From contig NW_014577936.1 in assembly GCF_000485595.1 (NCBI RefSeq), positions 4,051-68,050 of the forward strand: a stretch of 64,000 nucleotides of DNA, written 5' to 3'. The stretch's first letter is position 1. The number at the start of each line of letters is the position of its first letter. A program made the position numbers and the translations under genes. The notes beneath the pieces were generated by a model. That model was given only the letters and a program-made list of their open reading frames with translations, did no database searches and was not told where the DNA came from. This stretch comes from Priapulus caudatus. Taxonomy: Eukaryota > Priapulida > Priapulimorpha > Priapulimorphida > Priapulidae. This document shows positions 1 to 13,390 of the stretch, one piece after another.

Positions 1-1321
1 TTAAAATTAGCACAGGAAGCTTATTTTTGTAAAAATCTCATTTTTTGTTCCCAGGTAGGCCATTTTCAGCATTGACATGTGTGCGTATGCTCATTGACTT
101 ATCAAGAGCGAAATTTGCCATTAAAGTATAGATTAACACGGTACTCCAGCGTATTAAACGACATAATTGTTCCATCGGCACCTTTGCTTCTCCTATTCGT
201 TGATCATTTTCTAGGTGCTCTGCATTAGCTGGACGAGTTAATCAATGTTGACTAGTCACAGAACGAGGTTGGTCTGTGTGCCATCTTCGCGGTTAGTTTG
301 CCCCCGTTGTGGTGTTTGAACATAAACATTGTGCAAAACCACTCAGTTGTCAACTCAAATGCTAGAGTAGATTGAACATAATTATTGAATTCCCCTTGCT
401 TATTATGAGCTTATAATATAGGGGGGGGGGAACGGGGACATGTCCACTTTCCCAGCAAAAACACCCCATATCCCAGTTCCCAGTAAATAAAATCCCAATT
501 CCATGTTCCCAGCGAAATCTATGTAGACATGCTTTCAGAAAGTCAGTATTTAGGTTTTCAAACATACATAAATACTGAATATTTACAAGTATTATTTATT
601 GGGCATTAATAATAAAAAATAAAAAAAAATATTAAACAAATATCTTAGCGCCGAGAAATTGAAATCTCACGACATCTGACATCAATTTTCCCAGATCCCA
701 GCAATTTTAGAGCGGTGTTTCCACGTCGCCGATGGACTTACTATTCTCCGATCACGAAAATTTATCTGACATTTTCAGTTCCCAGGTAAATTAAAATGGC
801 CAATCCCGCTCCGAAAAATAACCCGTTCCCCCCTCATAACTAGTCTAGTATATGTTACTGTATAGTTATTGCAGGCCTACGTCTACGGTCCAAATCTACG
901 GACACGTGACTGCCACCGCGGCAGTCTCATTTGCCCAATGCTACTGCGTTTACACGCAGCCCGTGACGCATGCCACGGAGCGTGCTGGGGTAATTCAGAC
1001 TGGGGTAAATCCCAGACCTGACACGGCAATGCTGTGTGTCAACTGTTAGACTTATAGTATTTAATTGTATTAATTAGGTGAGCTACTGAGCTATTTCTTA
1101 GGGGAAGAAAAACAGTTTATTTAAATTCTTGAGGCCTACCGTACGTGCCAATCTATTGTTTTCGCATAAGTTATGTGCTAAACTAATCTTGTGTGCTAAA
1201 CTAGGCCCGGTGGTTTTTGCAGGGAACCTGCACACATGTAGCATCGCCCGAGCGGGCCGAGATTCTCCCCAATCGGAGCCGCGTCCCTGAAACGCGTGCC
1301 GAGCTTTCCAGGACGTCCGCC

Positions 1322-3096
1322 ATGACGGCGGAGCAGTGTTAGAATCAGCTCTACAGGAGATTCCTGCACTCCCGTTCGTTCATCAAGGGCTGGGGGACAA
1401 CGACAGCCTCAAGGGATGTTCGACGCTGCGCAGTGGATAGCGCCAAACCGCGAAACTCGCGTCAGTCGTCTCGCCGGGATCACCCCGATTCACATCGACA
1501 AGGAGGCGAACCGCGAGACTGCAATGATCCTCGAGGGACACTTCCTTGTCAGCGATGGTCGACGTTCGGCCTGGGAATGTCCCGCCGACGGCAGAGGTCG
1601 CCAATTCAGATGGATTACTGCCGCTGAAGTGGAAGAGCCAGCTGCGGCCGTGTGCCGTGCACTCTCGCCGGCACCAGGCGACCACGGCCTACTGGAAGCG
1701 TTCGGACGCTGGTCGCGCGCGCTCGTCAAGCAGTCCGGCATCGCGTCGATCCTGCTCGAGAATCGTGATTACGGGCGCTCGCAAGCCGAAGGAGCAGTGG
1801 GGGTCGCGCCTGCAGAACGTCACGATCTCTTCGTGATGGCGCGGCTGCCTGAATCTCGAGTCGATCGCGCTCTTTCAAATGGTGCGAGCGCAGGGCTTCG
1901 CGTCGATCGCATCACTGGATTTCAGGCGGGCACATGGCGTCGCTCGCAGCGGGAAACTACCACAAAGCCTATCCCGCCATCATCCCGTGCATGTCGTGGA
2001 GACGGCATCGAGCGTGTTCACGGCGGCTGTCCTCTCCGGTTCTAATCGACTGGCCAGCTGCTGCAGTCACAGTACAAGCAGCCGCCATCTGGAGCGAGCA
2101 GGATTTCCGACACGCATGCACTCGCCCGACGTCGACGGAATCCGGCGTTCTGCATCGGCGGAGAGTTCGCGCGAGGCGGTACCCGTACGGCCGGCAGTTT
2201 GTCGAGAAGTTTCAGCGGCATGGAGCGTCGCGAAACAACATGAAGATGACATTCCTCGTTCTGCGAGCGGATCCTCGAAGTTACCAGCAGCGCTGAGCAA
2301 GCGGCGGCGCGCAAGAGCCGGGACGCCGCGCCGCGAGACACTTTCATCAACGGACCCGCGCCGCCACGAGCGAAAGTTTCGCCGCACTGCAGCGTGGCGG
2401 CAGGGGGCGCCGACGGAGCTCGACGTCGCTGCATGCGCCAGTGCGGCGCTGTACTTCGAGGCGGCAGACGGCGGCGGCGGCACGTGCGCGGAGCACCGGA
2501 GAAGGACAGTGCGCTACCAGATCGTTCGCTCATCCACAACCAGGCGACGACGCAGGACGCCGCTCGGCGGTGGCGGGCGACGGCGACGACAGACAGCGGC
2601 GCCTCCTGGTGGCGCGGCGGCCCGCGATGCACGGAGGACTGCGCCACGATTTCTATGCGCCGCGGCGTCATGGAATGAATTACGCACGGTCGCCAAATAC
2701 TCGCGTGCCCGTCGACAGAGCCTGATCATGTCGTCGCGCGGGAGAGCGACGCGCTACATCCGCGCCGAGGGCTGTGTTCGCGCTGACGACGTGGTGGCGG
2801 ACTCGCTGCGAGGTGCGCTACTACCGTACAGTCCGGACAACATCGCGAACCTTTCTCTTTAGCAGCACGTGTTTCGTGCGCTGCGATTAGCGGACGCGTT
2901 TTCAACCGCCGCCGCCGTCAATACTTTGGCGCTCGCCCGATGGCGCCCCAGTCGCCGTCGCGACACCGCGCCGAACAAGCGCCGCGTTCGAGCAGGTTGC
3001 CTAGACCTTGTTCCCGTGCAAGCCCAATCCTGCTTCGTCTCCGCACGAGGAGGGGAGATGGAAGCGAGAGGGCGAACGGATGCCACAGCTCTGAGT
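1322..3096 (+). pseudogene. Frame-broken left-arm copy of the ABHD18-like hydrolase gene
   Basis: This is the inverted counterpart of the intact gene at 20127-21851. The start context (ATGACGGCG at 1322) and the end (GCACAG-like codons before TGA near 3096) are both recognisable. Pieces of the same protein appear in successive frames, for instance the segment around KWKS-QLRP at 1630-1655 and the nucleophile-elbow region near 1920-1960. At least ten small indels and scattered substitutions break the frame. The errors look random and fall as often in conserved as in variable codons, so sequencing noise in a gap fill is as likely as true pseudogenisation. No function should be assigned to this copy. 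Confidence 0.8.
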
Positions 3097-6000
3097 CGTC
3101 GTTACGTTCGATGAGAAGCTACTCAATCTGGTCAGACGATGTGCTCTCAGTCAGTCACACAGCTGCTTTGCTGTTTGTGAGCTTTGCCCCGAAAGAAAAC
3201 GGTTCTGTGGTAGATTCTTTAGGCAGATAGTGTGTTACATTTGTCTTTCTTCTGCTTAGTCTGCCATATAGAATGGCTCTTCTAGCTATGCTTGTAGAAT
3301 TTCGAGGTATAATGAGGTGCTGCTAACCGTCACTGAGGTGCTGATTCCAGCCATTCAGAAAAAATTTCATTACGTGCAACTTGTTTGCTCTCTCGCTCAT
3401 GAAATTTGGGTTTGAGCATTTTTATAACTTAGTTTTAGATGGGAGTTAATTTTTTTAACATAACTACTATATATTCTGGATCTCACATATTGATTTACTA
3501 AATTATTTGCACGCGTGGCTGAACATTTCTTCTCCCTGTTTATCTGTAAATGTACGTGTTTATCAGATTGTGCGGGTTGCAATGCGATTTGTTGGTTAGT
3601 AGAATTTTGACGTAGTCTTCAGGCTTGTTACTTATTACAATGAGAGTATTTAGATATTGCGTGCCGTATTTCTTCTGATAATGCTTGTGTGGCGTATTTA
3701 CTTGGCTGAAATGTGTGTGGTACTGCCTCGTGGTGCCTTAGACTATCGTATATGGTGATTCTCTAGCACAGCTCTTCGATCGCTTCTCTTTGCTTATAGT
3801 TCTTTCAGTGCATCTGCAGTGGAGTGATGTTGCCGAGTTGCCTTAGCTGCAATGTTACCTGTGTCGTTCAAAATTCATGCGTCACCTAGAATTCTATTGT
3901 AAAAATTTGTCATCCATGGCCATTTGCTTACGCATGTATGTACCATGTATCATTCATTGGTATCTTATCTTCTTCAGGATGTAGTTCCAAGAGCAAGGGG
4001 CTGCTTCCCCCATGCCAGATAGACTTATTGGAGCAAGATAAAATATGTTATAATATAATAAACGTTATAATGATGATAACCCTGCAATAATTGTTTAATA
4101 ATAAAAACAAAATCATCCATCACATGGCTCAATTGCTTAACATGGCTTAGTTTTTGAACTTTTTTTAGAAAACAAAAGATCTTCCATCCTCAGACTCGAT
4201 TCGGAGACGGAAATTTACAACCTTTAGAACTGTTAATTTATATTATCTTGCCAATCGATGTTCTCGATATCATTGATAAGATGTAAATGCGTTTAGTTTA
4301 CAAACCCATGTGTTAGAATTATCTTTAGATACTAGTGGTGCAATCCAATCATTGGCTTCTGTCCTCGTCTAGTATATCTAGTCGAGCTGTCTTCTGTGTG
4401 ATAGTTTAAATATGTAGGGATTTGGTGGGCACGCGAAAAAAATACCACCGGAGCGGCCAAGCAGAATTTCGCTCCCGTCAGCGGTTTAAAGCCAACGTTT
4501 GTTTTGCAAAACTACCAATTGTGGTAACAACAATACGAGAGCGAAATTTTTGGAAGATACGAGAAAAAATCGCTCCTGTGCCACCGGGCAGCGTTCGGAA
4601 ATTAAGGTTCCGACCCGGAGGCCCGAGCCCAACCAAGTTTTTGCTCGGGCCACCATCTCTACGTGAAATACGAGTTAGCGCAACGCACAGACTTATTTAT
4701 GGGTAGAGACACTCTTAGGCTGTGGCGGGTTTTAGCTTTTTTTACCCCCCGGCAAAAAGTGGTGCGTAGTATGAAACAAAATAATTGTAATATAAACTTA
4801 ATTTTTACGGTAACTACAATGCTAAAATCGTTGCACAACATTGTACGGCCGTGATATCCGCTTAAATAAAACTATGGAGTAGATATAAGTATTTAATGTT
4901 TTCAGCGGTTACTGTACATATGCTGTGGCTTATCCGGCATGAAATACAACTCGGTATATTTGTACAAATACATTTCTTATCTATGCTAGAAAAAAGCGGT
5001 CAGCCGACACTACCGCTTTATAAACTAAAGTTGTAACAAGCGCGCATCCAGCGCAACCTGCTCAAAGGTTCGTATACTTACTACAGGGCGTAGCCGCATG
5101 GGGGGGGGGCAGCTGCCCCCCCACCAAAAAAAGAAGCCCAAAATTGAAGAATAATGGGCAACTTAGTAAGTTCAACAATTTACAGTATGATATGATAATT
5201 GACGTATTTAATGTAGTAACCTACCCTGAATGCGCTGGAAATAGCATTTCAGAGCTTCGTTATTTCAAAATTTCCTGGGGGGGCATGCCACCCAGACCCC
5301 TTAGAAGCGAGCCTCCGGCGCTCGTTCACCTTGCCCCCCCTCTCATTACATTAATTCCTAGCTACCGCCCTGACTTACATACACGATTGCATAATTACAT
5401 GGTTTCGAGACAAGCATTGCTTAATTTTACATGTTTCTTCTGTCTGTTACCTCAACTACGGCGATAGAAAGTGATAGAATCGAACCAATACGCGCGTTAT
5501 TGCTATATCTAATTAACTAATGACCTCTAATAGTGACCTCTGCCATCGATTACTGGGGTTACAACATTGGCAGATGGTGGGCCGTGAGGCATGAGCACCA
5601 CCGCTGAAAAAATAAAAAAATGGCTATTGAATTTCGAGTATATAATTTTAAAAAATTCAGCGGATGGCGTCAAAACCTTAACGGTAGGCCCACCGCACGT
5701 ATTCGTAAAAAAATTCACATGGCTATGCCACTGCAATTAGTTTTATGGATTAGGCATATCCCTAGTAAATGTTCCGTATCCATCCCATGGAATCCAGCAA
5801 CCAATCGTAAAGAACGCCGATAAATTTTTGATGTTTTCTATAATTCTCGCATAATTCCTCGTTAATAAGAGCTGACCGTCAAAGTTCTGTACAGGCGTCA
5901 AAATCGCGAAAATTCTTATTGCTTAACAGATGCGTACCCACAGTGCAGCTCGATTGAGGAGTCGTCCTCGCTACACAGCCCGTATACAGTTATATCCAAA

Positions 6001-6358
6001 CGTTGGATGGTCCTCTTCGGAAACAACCCTTAGTGAGCTACTCTGTCTATATAGCGAGTGCGATTTACGGGTAAGTCGTAAGATCAGCGTAAAATGCCCC
6101 ACTATACTACGCAAATGCGTAGTATCAGCGCGTAAGAAGCCCACAACAGATACATCGTGAATCAATAGAAATAAAGTATAAGTAGCCTAGCCTAGGCTCT
6201 ACTGTATTTCTAATGCGGAATCAGTGTAGCTCATTAGTGGCGCACGTGCGCAAGATCAGCGGTAAATGCTCAATCATTAGACATGCGCAAGTAAACGTCG
6301 CGCGTGATCTATGGCACGCGCGAATACAGCGCACATTGTCCTACCTGCAGGGGGGTGG
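3097..6358. other. Non-coding left-arm DNA between the two gene copies
   Basis: No supportable gene. The stretch mirrors 16979-20126 of the right arm. It includes a G/C-hairpin element at about 5092-5345 (GGGGGGGCAGCTGCCCCCCC and a GGGGGCATGCCACCC-like stem), a hairpin GGCCCGAGC...GCTCGGGCC near 4620-4655, and short direct repeats of the type TTACGC-TGATC near 6070-6320. Reading frames here are short and not conserved with the right arm. Confidence 0.6.
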
Positions 6359-7490
6359 TCAACGTAGACTGGCCCCGAGCGCCGCTTGCGTGAACGTGTT
6401 GTCGGCCTGCGTACATGAGAGGCGCATCGGAACGAAGCCCTCGGTGCCCGTGCGCATTTCACGACCAGAATCCAGTCTCTGTCGTTCCATGAATTGAAGC
6501 ACAGTGACGAATTCGACCCGCCGCTCGAACGCTCACCATCGTTCTTCGTCCTGCGCCTTGTACGTGTAGCAGCGCACGATGTAGCGACGGCCGGCGCGTC
6601 TTCCGGCGAACCTGACGCACGTCCGACGCACCGTTAAACGTCTCCTTAAAGACTCAGCGCCCGGCAAGCGGCGAGCAGCATGCTGGCGTGCTGTGCGCTG
6701 GCTCCTGCTGCGGGTACGGTGGCGGTTACGCGAGCGCCGCCCTGGTGGTGAGCGTCGCGCGTGACGGTAGGCCGCGCGCAGCCAGCGGCGCTTGTTGCGG
6801 TAGTCGTGTGCGCGTCCGAGCGGAGCGGGACGCGGGTTGTTGAGGCCGCGCCGCGTGGCTCCTGCTGCTGCTGCTGCTGCTGCGTGCTGCTGCTGTGCTG
6901 CCTGCAGAGGCGGGGTGGAGTGCCCTGCTGCTGACTGCGCTCCGGGCATCTCCGCCAGTGCTTTCCCGAAGGCCGCTAGGTGTTGTTCTCCGTGTCTTAC
7001 GCGAGCTCGCGTCGACTCAGGTACCGCTCGTGCTCCACGGGCACCCCGCCGGCCGCCTCCCTCGCTGTCGGCCTGTTGCTACCGCCTGCGCGCTCGCGAT
7101 GGGTTCGATCGTGCTGTCCCGACGGCGATCTTGTGTCGACATGCCAGGCGCTAGCTCGGCAGGGCGTGCCAAAGAGCGCCGTGTACGTGCCGGGGTGAAG
7201 CCTTCCGCGCCTATGGCGGGCTCACGCCACCACGTACAGTCCACTCGTTCTCCTGGGTTAAAGCATGTAGACCGTCTCGACCCGCGCTTGACGCCGATCT
7301 CATCATCGACGCACGGCGCGGATAGTGCGTGAAGCACGATGAGGCTTCTGCTCGGGAGTAAAGAGGCGGCCAGCCGGCCGCCGCGATCGCTTTCCCGCAG
7401 TTCATCAGCGTCTCCAGGCTGGCGCTGCCGCCGTGATGCGGGCCGCAGGGGCGCGTAACTTCGCGCTCGCGGTGAGCTGAAAGCGTACAT
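6359..7490 (-). pseudogene. Frame-broken left-arm copy of the two-SH3 adaptor gene
   Basis: Inverted counterpart of 15910-16978. The ATGTACGCTTTC start lies at 7490 reading leftwards and the stop complement is TCA at 6359-6361. Fragments of both SH3 domains can be found only by changing frame repeatedly. The CAG/CTG tract is shorter and interrupted here (about 6858-6910) compared with the right arm. As with the neighbouring hydrolase copy, indels are the main lesion, so this is either a decayed duplicate or an uncorrected read of the same gene. Confidence 0.75.
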
Positions 7491-7863
7491 TGATTGATGC
7501 TGAGGCTGATGGATTGATAACTGATAGCGTTGATGTTGATTGATGCAGAGAGGCGGAGATTGCGTGAAGTTGTGCCTAAGGCCGACCCTAGGGTCGGATT
7601 GCGATTGAATGCGAGCGCGCCGCAACGCAATTGCAAACTCACTGCGACTGAGTGTTAGGTCGAACAGTGACGCGACTGACAGTGGCAACGAGCGACTGGA
7701 CACTAGAATTCGCCAGAAGGCGCTTAGGTCGAAGCGACTAATGAGTTTCAAGCCGGCCTTAAGTTAAGACGGGTTTTGATAGGGAGGCGTGACCGCGTGA
7801 ATAAAAATATTACAGTGAGCAGAGTTTTAGATAAAGTGAAAATCCTTTACAATAAAGAGGGCT

Positions 7864-7931
7864 AATCTTGTGTGTGGCCGTTGTGTGTGTGTGTGTGTGT
7901 GTGATAGTGTGTGTGTGTGTGTGATGTGTGT
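7864..7931. repeat. (GT)n microsatellite
   Basis: Interrupted GT dinucleotide run. The mirrored (CA)n run in the right arm is at 15487-15543. Confidence 0.9.
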
Positions 7932-8404
7932 TTGTTTGACCTCGCTTTCTTCCGTATTTTCCACTCAATGCGCGTAACCTGAAGATATATTCAGAATTAC
8001 CACGTCTTGCAGGTGTTCTGGCTGAGACAAGGAAATTGTAAAAAGGTTAAAAAGTTAAATAAAAAAATTCAAAAATCGCCTTATTTTTTAAATATTATAT
8101 AATTTAACAATCTATTATTATTTATTATTCTTGTTGTCTTTCTTATCTTACACAGTATTTACTCATACAAATTTACATCATAAAGTACTGAGAAAACAGC
8201 AATAACATGACTGTGTAGCAATAATGATCAAAACATAAATGACAAGAAATTGAACAACGTGAACAAAAAGCTAAACAAAATTGACAAACAAAACAGGCAG
8301 AGCGCTCTAATTTACATCTGTAACACAATATATGTATTGGTAATAGGTCCTAATAAACAGCAGTTTATACACACATATAATATATATATATATATAGTAT
8401 TTAT
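7932..8404. other. AT-rich non-coding left-arm DNA
   Basis: No gene seen. The block mirrors about 15030-15480 of the right arm and ends in a short (TA)n run just before the GGAT minisatellite. Confidence 0.6.
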
Positions 8405-9003
8405 TATACATTACAATGTATGATTCTGTTACATCTGGGTATGGGATGGGTCAGTGGATGCGGATATGTATACTGGGGATGGGATGGGGTCGGCGATGGG
8501 GATCGGATCGGATCCCATGGGATGGCATAGGATGGCATGGTGAATGGATTCATGATAGAAGAATTCTGGGATGGGATCATCGAGTGGACATATAGAGTGC
8601 ATGGCATGCTGGGTGGCATGGGCGTGGCCCATGGCAGGATGGATAGAAGAGCAGATGGGATGGGATGGCATGGGCAATGGCATGCGTATGGGAGGGATGG
8701 GATATGGATGAGATTGGGATGGGATGGCATGACAGGGCATGCATCGGATGGATGGATGGAATGGATGGATGGCATGGATGGATGGATGGATGGATGGATG
8801 GAGTGCGATGGATGGATTGGATGGATGGATGGATGGAATGGATGGATGATGGATGATGGATGATGGATGGATGGATGGAGGATGGATGGATGGATGGATG
8901 GATGGATGATGGATGATGGATGGATTGGATGCGATGGATGGATGGATGGATGGATGGATGGATGGATTGCATGGATGATGGATAGATACATACATAGATA
9001 GAT
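8405..9003. repeat. GGAT-type minisatellite (left arm)
   Basis: Tandem GGAT units with GGGATGGCAT-like variants. One strand reads through as His-Pro-Ser-Ile repeats, which is an artefact of the tetranucleotide unit and not a protein. It is followed by a unique block (9004-9180) shared with 14270-14440, whose core (TTGGTTGAAAGGAAAATACC, read on the other strand) recurs at about 63705-63730. Confidence 0.9.
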
Positions 9004-9669
9004 TAGATAGATTTTGCGGGTATTTCCTTTCAACCAAGTGGTCACCAACTGAGCACTTTTTCCCCTGCTCACTTGCGCTCGCATAGAAATTACGCTCTTT
9101 GTTTCTTCCCAAATGTTTTTTTTGTTTCTGTTTTCCTTTCAGTTGCATGAAATAATTACCTTCAACCTGTGTCACTTACATGAGTTATATTTTAAGGCAC
9201 GATTTGCTGGTTGTACGGTATTAAAGTCCTGCTAGCATGTATAAAAGGGTCACTTAGGGGAAACCTATACCGAGTTTCCCTTTTAGAAAAAGTCCTCTTC
9301 CTTCATAGAACTAACGCGAACACATGCTTGACTGTGATTCATCAGGCACTTTCAATGATGGTCGATAGGGATTAAAAAAGAATGATTTAATCAAGGACAA
9401 TTAAGTTCGTCTTTTATGATATGACAGCTGATCGTCTACAAAATATATGAATGGGTATACTGTACGCGCCGAGCAGGAGTGTGGGTGGGCGATGCCCACC
9501 ACAGATAGTAACACGTATTAACAATGTCAAACGCAGCCATCCGTGCCTTGCCATGGTTTATACCATGTGTGTGTGATCATACCCCATGGGCCACGGAACA
9601 AATCTAGTCGCTTCACTAATCGCACTATAGATGGAAGTGAACGTATGGGTGTTAGAGCCGTTTATTAAT
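9004..9669. other. Unique inner left-arm DNA
   Basis: Non-coding. It matches 13780-14440 inverted with few differences in the 9420-9660 part, and is a good place to measure arm-to-arm divergence outside simple repeats. Confidence 0.6.
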
Positions 9670-9986
9670 CATACATATACACACACCGCGCACGCACACA
9701 CAGGCACACGCGCACGCACACACACACACAGGCACACGCGCGCACACACGCACACAGGCACATTCGCGCACACACGCACACACACACACATCGCGCGCGC
9801 GCGCACGCACGCACACGCACGCACACGCACGCACACGCGCACGCGCACGCGCTCACACACACACCCACAAACACACACACACACACACACACACCACGCA
9901 CGCACTGCGCGCACACACACACGCACGCACGCACGCACAACACACACGCGCACACAAACGCCACGCACGCGCGCGCACACACACAC
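9670..9986. repeat. CA/GC-rich microsatellite at the inner end of the left arm
   Basis: Interrupted CACACG/GCGCAC tract whose order of interruptions (for example CACACCCACAAACACAC) matches the inverted tract at 13425-13770. Palindrome similarity ends at its right edge. Confidence 0.9.
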
Positions 9987-10145
9987 ATGACCGTCTTCAT
10001 TCGATCTCCATCACCTTCTCCGCTCCTCCTCCTCCGCTCCTCTTCCTCCCTCTACTTCATCACCTTCTCCCCTCCTCCTCCTCTTCCTCCTCCTCCTCCT
10101 TTCCCCTACTCCTCCTCCATGACCGTCTTCATTCGATCTCCATCT
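9987..10145. repeat. TCC-rich polypyrimidine run
   Basis: Repeated CTCCTCCTCC with the phrase CGATCTCCATCACCTTCTCC. The same phrase and composition recur at 23620-24305, so both belong to one family of simple-repeat arrays. Confidence 0.8.
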
Positions 10146-12270
10146 CAGGGGCAGGTACGTTTAAGTAAACATAGGGTACATATATGCTGAGAAAATACAG
10201 GTCTGTCAGGCGTGTCAAAATAGAGCCATTAGATGACGTTTTCTCGGGACTAGAGCACACATTATAGGTTTTATCTTCTATAGAGAGATAAATTAAGGCT
10301 GTAAATTGTGTACCAGTAGAGTACAGGGTAATGCAACTAAAGGTTGCTGAAGTTCACATTCTGAAGTTCACAGTTTCAATACCGAGGAAGGTGAGATATC
10401 AATATTCACATCAAGGGTGGGAAGCAGTGGGGAAAAACGCTTTTACTTATACTGCAATTAAGACTTGGAACTACCACAACATATTAGGATAAATGCTATT
10501 TATAATAGTTTTTTAAGTATAGTGTTAAAACATGTTTAATGGAAAAGGTTGAAACGTTGGAGGCAGAAGAGTTTGAATCCCACTAATCTGATTCTGATTG
10601 TAAATATGGTACTATAAGAAATGTATAAATTATGAAAAGAGTAAAACTTACAAGTAATTAAAGTACAAATTTGTATATTTCGATAGTTTAAAGTGCTGAT
10701 GGTCGTGCTGTTATTAATAACAGTAATGTAGCAAGGACCACAATGTAAATAAGTGTGCTATAGTCATACTTTTTGTATATATATATATTCTATGTAGTTA
10801 TTTAATTTCATGAATTTAAAATCTATTGTAACAGTATAATGTATAAAAGAATTATATGGATAATTACCGAAACGAATAAATAAATTGAATAAATAAAATA
10901 AAAGTAGAGATGCGCTTATCTCGCTGGCATGACGCTGTAACAATTAACATAATCCGCATTTCAAGGAGCTGCTTTGCTTGGACAAAGCCTGTTGCGGAAA
11001 CAAAAGCAACGCAGTTGCGGGGGCCTAATGATCCACGTGAGCCATAAAGAAAAATACAAAACACCCTTAAAACAATCGTAGTAAATGATAGAATAAGATT
11101 GTTACGCCAACCTGAACTTATCCTAAGCCAGATGTGGGTCATTTCTTGAAACCTTTGTGAAAAAGAACTATTTCATCGCCATAACTCAGTTATAGGCCAC
11201 GAAATATGTCAACCGTTTGCAGAAATTTCGCGATTTCCTGTCAGAGAATTAAACCAGTTTTCTATTTATGATAGTTTTTCTTTGTCTCCAGTTTCCGCGC
11301 GTGCAGGGCCAATATATCATCCGGTAGATATTTGCGCTTGACTAATGTACAGCGTCACCTATTTTCCGCGTGACAAATATTCCGTGCGACCAATTTTACG
11401 GATCCAGGCTGCATTTAAGCCTACAGGTATATTAAACGAGTGAAGTACTCTAATAATAATACCATATGATTATAATAGTTATAAAAATATCAACATTATC
11501 GATGCGTAGGCCCTAATGTACGTGATTTTAAATTTAAGCTCCATTTAATTTATAGATTACGGCGCCATTTAACTGACACTGATAAATGTATCTTGACGTT
11601 GTTTTTTGAAATGATCAGTTAAATGCACAGTTCAAACAATGAAAGCCACAATATAGACGGTTGTACGGATAGGTATTTCTATAGCTCTGCTCGTGGGACG
11701 TGTTTAACATAGTGCGTGCATGGCCTTGGTCTTCGTAGATATTTGCTGCTGCTTACACTTAATCTTCTTATTCAGCAAATAGTCGTTGCTTTTAGCGTCT
11801 TTGTTCTTCTCTTACCAACCACCTGCTCGCGTCTGCGCGCGTGTCTCTATATAGCACATACTGAGCTGGCGCACTTTCATGTTTGTCTTGCCAGTATATG
11901 AGTTTGTATTTGGCGTGTCACCCACCACAATCGCACTAGGCAGGTGTGAGTAGGCCTACCCTGCACGGCGATCTCCTCTCGCTCTGCCAATATATTTTTA
12001 TCTCCGTATATACAGTTCAATTTATATAGACACTTATCGCGGTGACCACGGAAGTATAAGCTGACTGTAATTACTTGTGGAATCGTAAGCAGTTCATTCA
12101 ATGCAGGACAGTATCTAAAACAATAGGTCGATCAAAATTAAATTGCTTTACCAATAAGGTATGCTCACCTATATTGAATATAATAACGGAAATGGTTAGT
12201 GTTAGGATGAGGGTTAATAGTTTGGAGGTCTAATTCTATGTGCGTGCGTATACCTATACCTACCCTAACA

Positions 12271-12274
12271 CACA

Positions 12275-12372
<98 letters not shown>

Positions 12373-12374
12373 AC

Positions 12375-12446
<72 letters not shown>
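12271..12446. repeat. (CA)n then (TA)n compound microsatellite
   Basis: About 140 bp of CA with one CCACAA interruption, followed by about 30 bp of TA. Confidence 0.95.
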
Positions 12447-12452
<6 letters not shown>

Positions 12453-12479
12453 TATAATTATAAGCTATATAGGGTATAC

Positions 12480-12990
12480 GACTATACGTACGCGGCTACA
12501 GTCGGCAATGACAGAGCGGAGAGGCTCTGCCGGCAACAGGGTTGCCCGCAAAACGGCTCATTAGCATACAGATGGCAGCGCGGTCGTTGCGCGCGGCGGG
12601 CAGCCCTATTCTCCCACCGCCGACGGCAGCCGACCGGCGTTAGCGCGGGCGAGTTTGAACGCGACGACCGTGTTGAGCGATGCAGGCGACGCGGGAGAAC
12701 GACGCTAGCCTACTTGCGCGGCAGCTGCGAGTTCACAATCGCTCGCATCACGCGACAGCGTGCGCTCGTTTCTTGCATACTCGCTGCTATCTTCGCTTGC
12801 GACGACATGACATATAGTCACAGCTGAACGTGCGGTGCCGATGAGAAGGGTATAAGTGTGTATAGGTAGTCGCAGACGAGTAAGAACGAACCTGGTTCTT
12901 TGGCAGTAAACCGGTCCACCGGCGTTACTGCTTACGCCGTGTTTAATTCGAGAGGAGGGTACAGTGACTCCGCAGGCGCACACAGACGTC
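12480..12990. promoter_or_regulatory. CpG-dense block, possible promoter or first exon
   Basis: CpG dinucleotides and GC content rise sharply here compared with the AT-rich flanks, for example around 12590-12730. There is no convincing long coding frame. A CpG-rich promoter or untranslated first exon is one reading; a GC-rich repeat is another. I see no TATA box or clear start site. Confidence 0.25.
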
Positions 12991-13341
12991 GTCGTCGTTC
13001 CGTTATTGTCGTTGTGACTGTCGGGACACAACAGCGGAAACATGGCCTTTCTCTTTCCAGTGAGGACGCGCAAGTCAAGGAAAAAACCAGTAAACCACGT
13101 TTAAATATATATAAAGTGAAGAAGCGAATGTTTTGTCTGCGATGAGAATACATTACATCTGTAACGCGCTGCGTGTGGGCTAGTATAGCCACAAAGCAGT
13201 TTTTACAATCGTAACATTACTCTGAAAGTTAGAATCTATAGTAATTTTGGGGTACATAATAGTAATATCAGGACTGGTAATATTCTGTAACCATACCACA
13301 ACGGAGATTCTATTAAGTGCTCCTGATAGTTATACTACATA

Positions 13342-13390
13342 TATCAGGAGCCGTATAATGACAAATATTTGTCATTATACGCTCCTGATA
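13342..13390. repeat. Near-perfect 49-bp palindrome
   Basis: TATCAGGAGC, one unpaired C, then GTATAATGACAAATA is followed directly by TTTGTCATTATAC and GCTCCTGATA. The centre is ACAAATATTTGT. The flanks (CTACATAT and ATATGTG) extend the symmetry loosely. There is no spacer, so it would extrude as a hairpin. Confidence 0.9.

Larger units (their letters stand above)
1..9986. repeat. Left arm of a ~23 kb inverted duplication
   Basis: This arm is the reverse complement of 13425-23165, with many small indels. Anchors seen by eye: 60-90 matches the complement of 23095-23130; the hydrolase copy at 1322 matches 21851; the SH3 copy at 6359 matches 16978; the GGAT minisatellite at 8405-9003 matches 14442-14990; the unique block at 9420-9660 matches 13780-14040; the CA/GC-rich tract at 9670-9986 matches 13425-13770. 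Similarity is already present at base 1, so the arm may continue left of the window. Single-base insertions and deletions are frequent even in coding sequence, as in raw long reads. It could be a genuine inverted duplication, a fold-back read, or two haplotypes joined head to head. Confidence 0.9.

Noticed and set aside
1416-2862. Several 100-330 codon frames in the left arm treated as separate genes
   Set aside because: They are shifted pieces and shadows of the hydrolase copy, shown by comparison with 20127-21851.
8404-9175. Long open frames of His-Pro-Ser-Ile or Met-Asp-Gly-Trp across the ATCC/GGAT arrays (also 14274-15099)
   Set aside because: Every frame of a tetranucleotide array without stop words is open. 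There is no start context or conservation beyond the repeat.
9631-10000. Thr/His- and Cys/Val-repeat frames over CA/GT microsatellites (also 12165-12827, 13247-14001, 30797-31351)
   Set aside because: Trivial translation of dinucleotide repeats.
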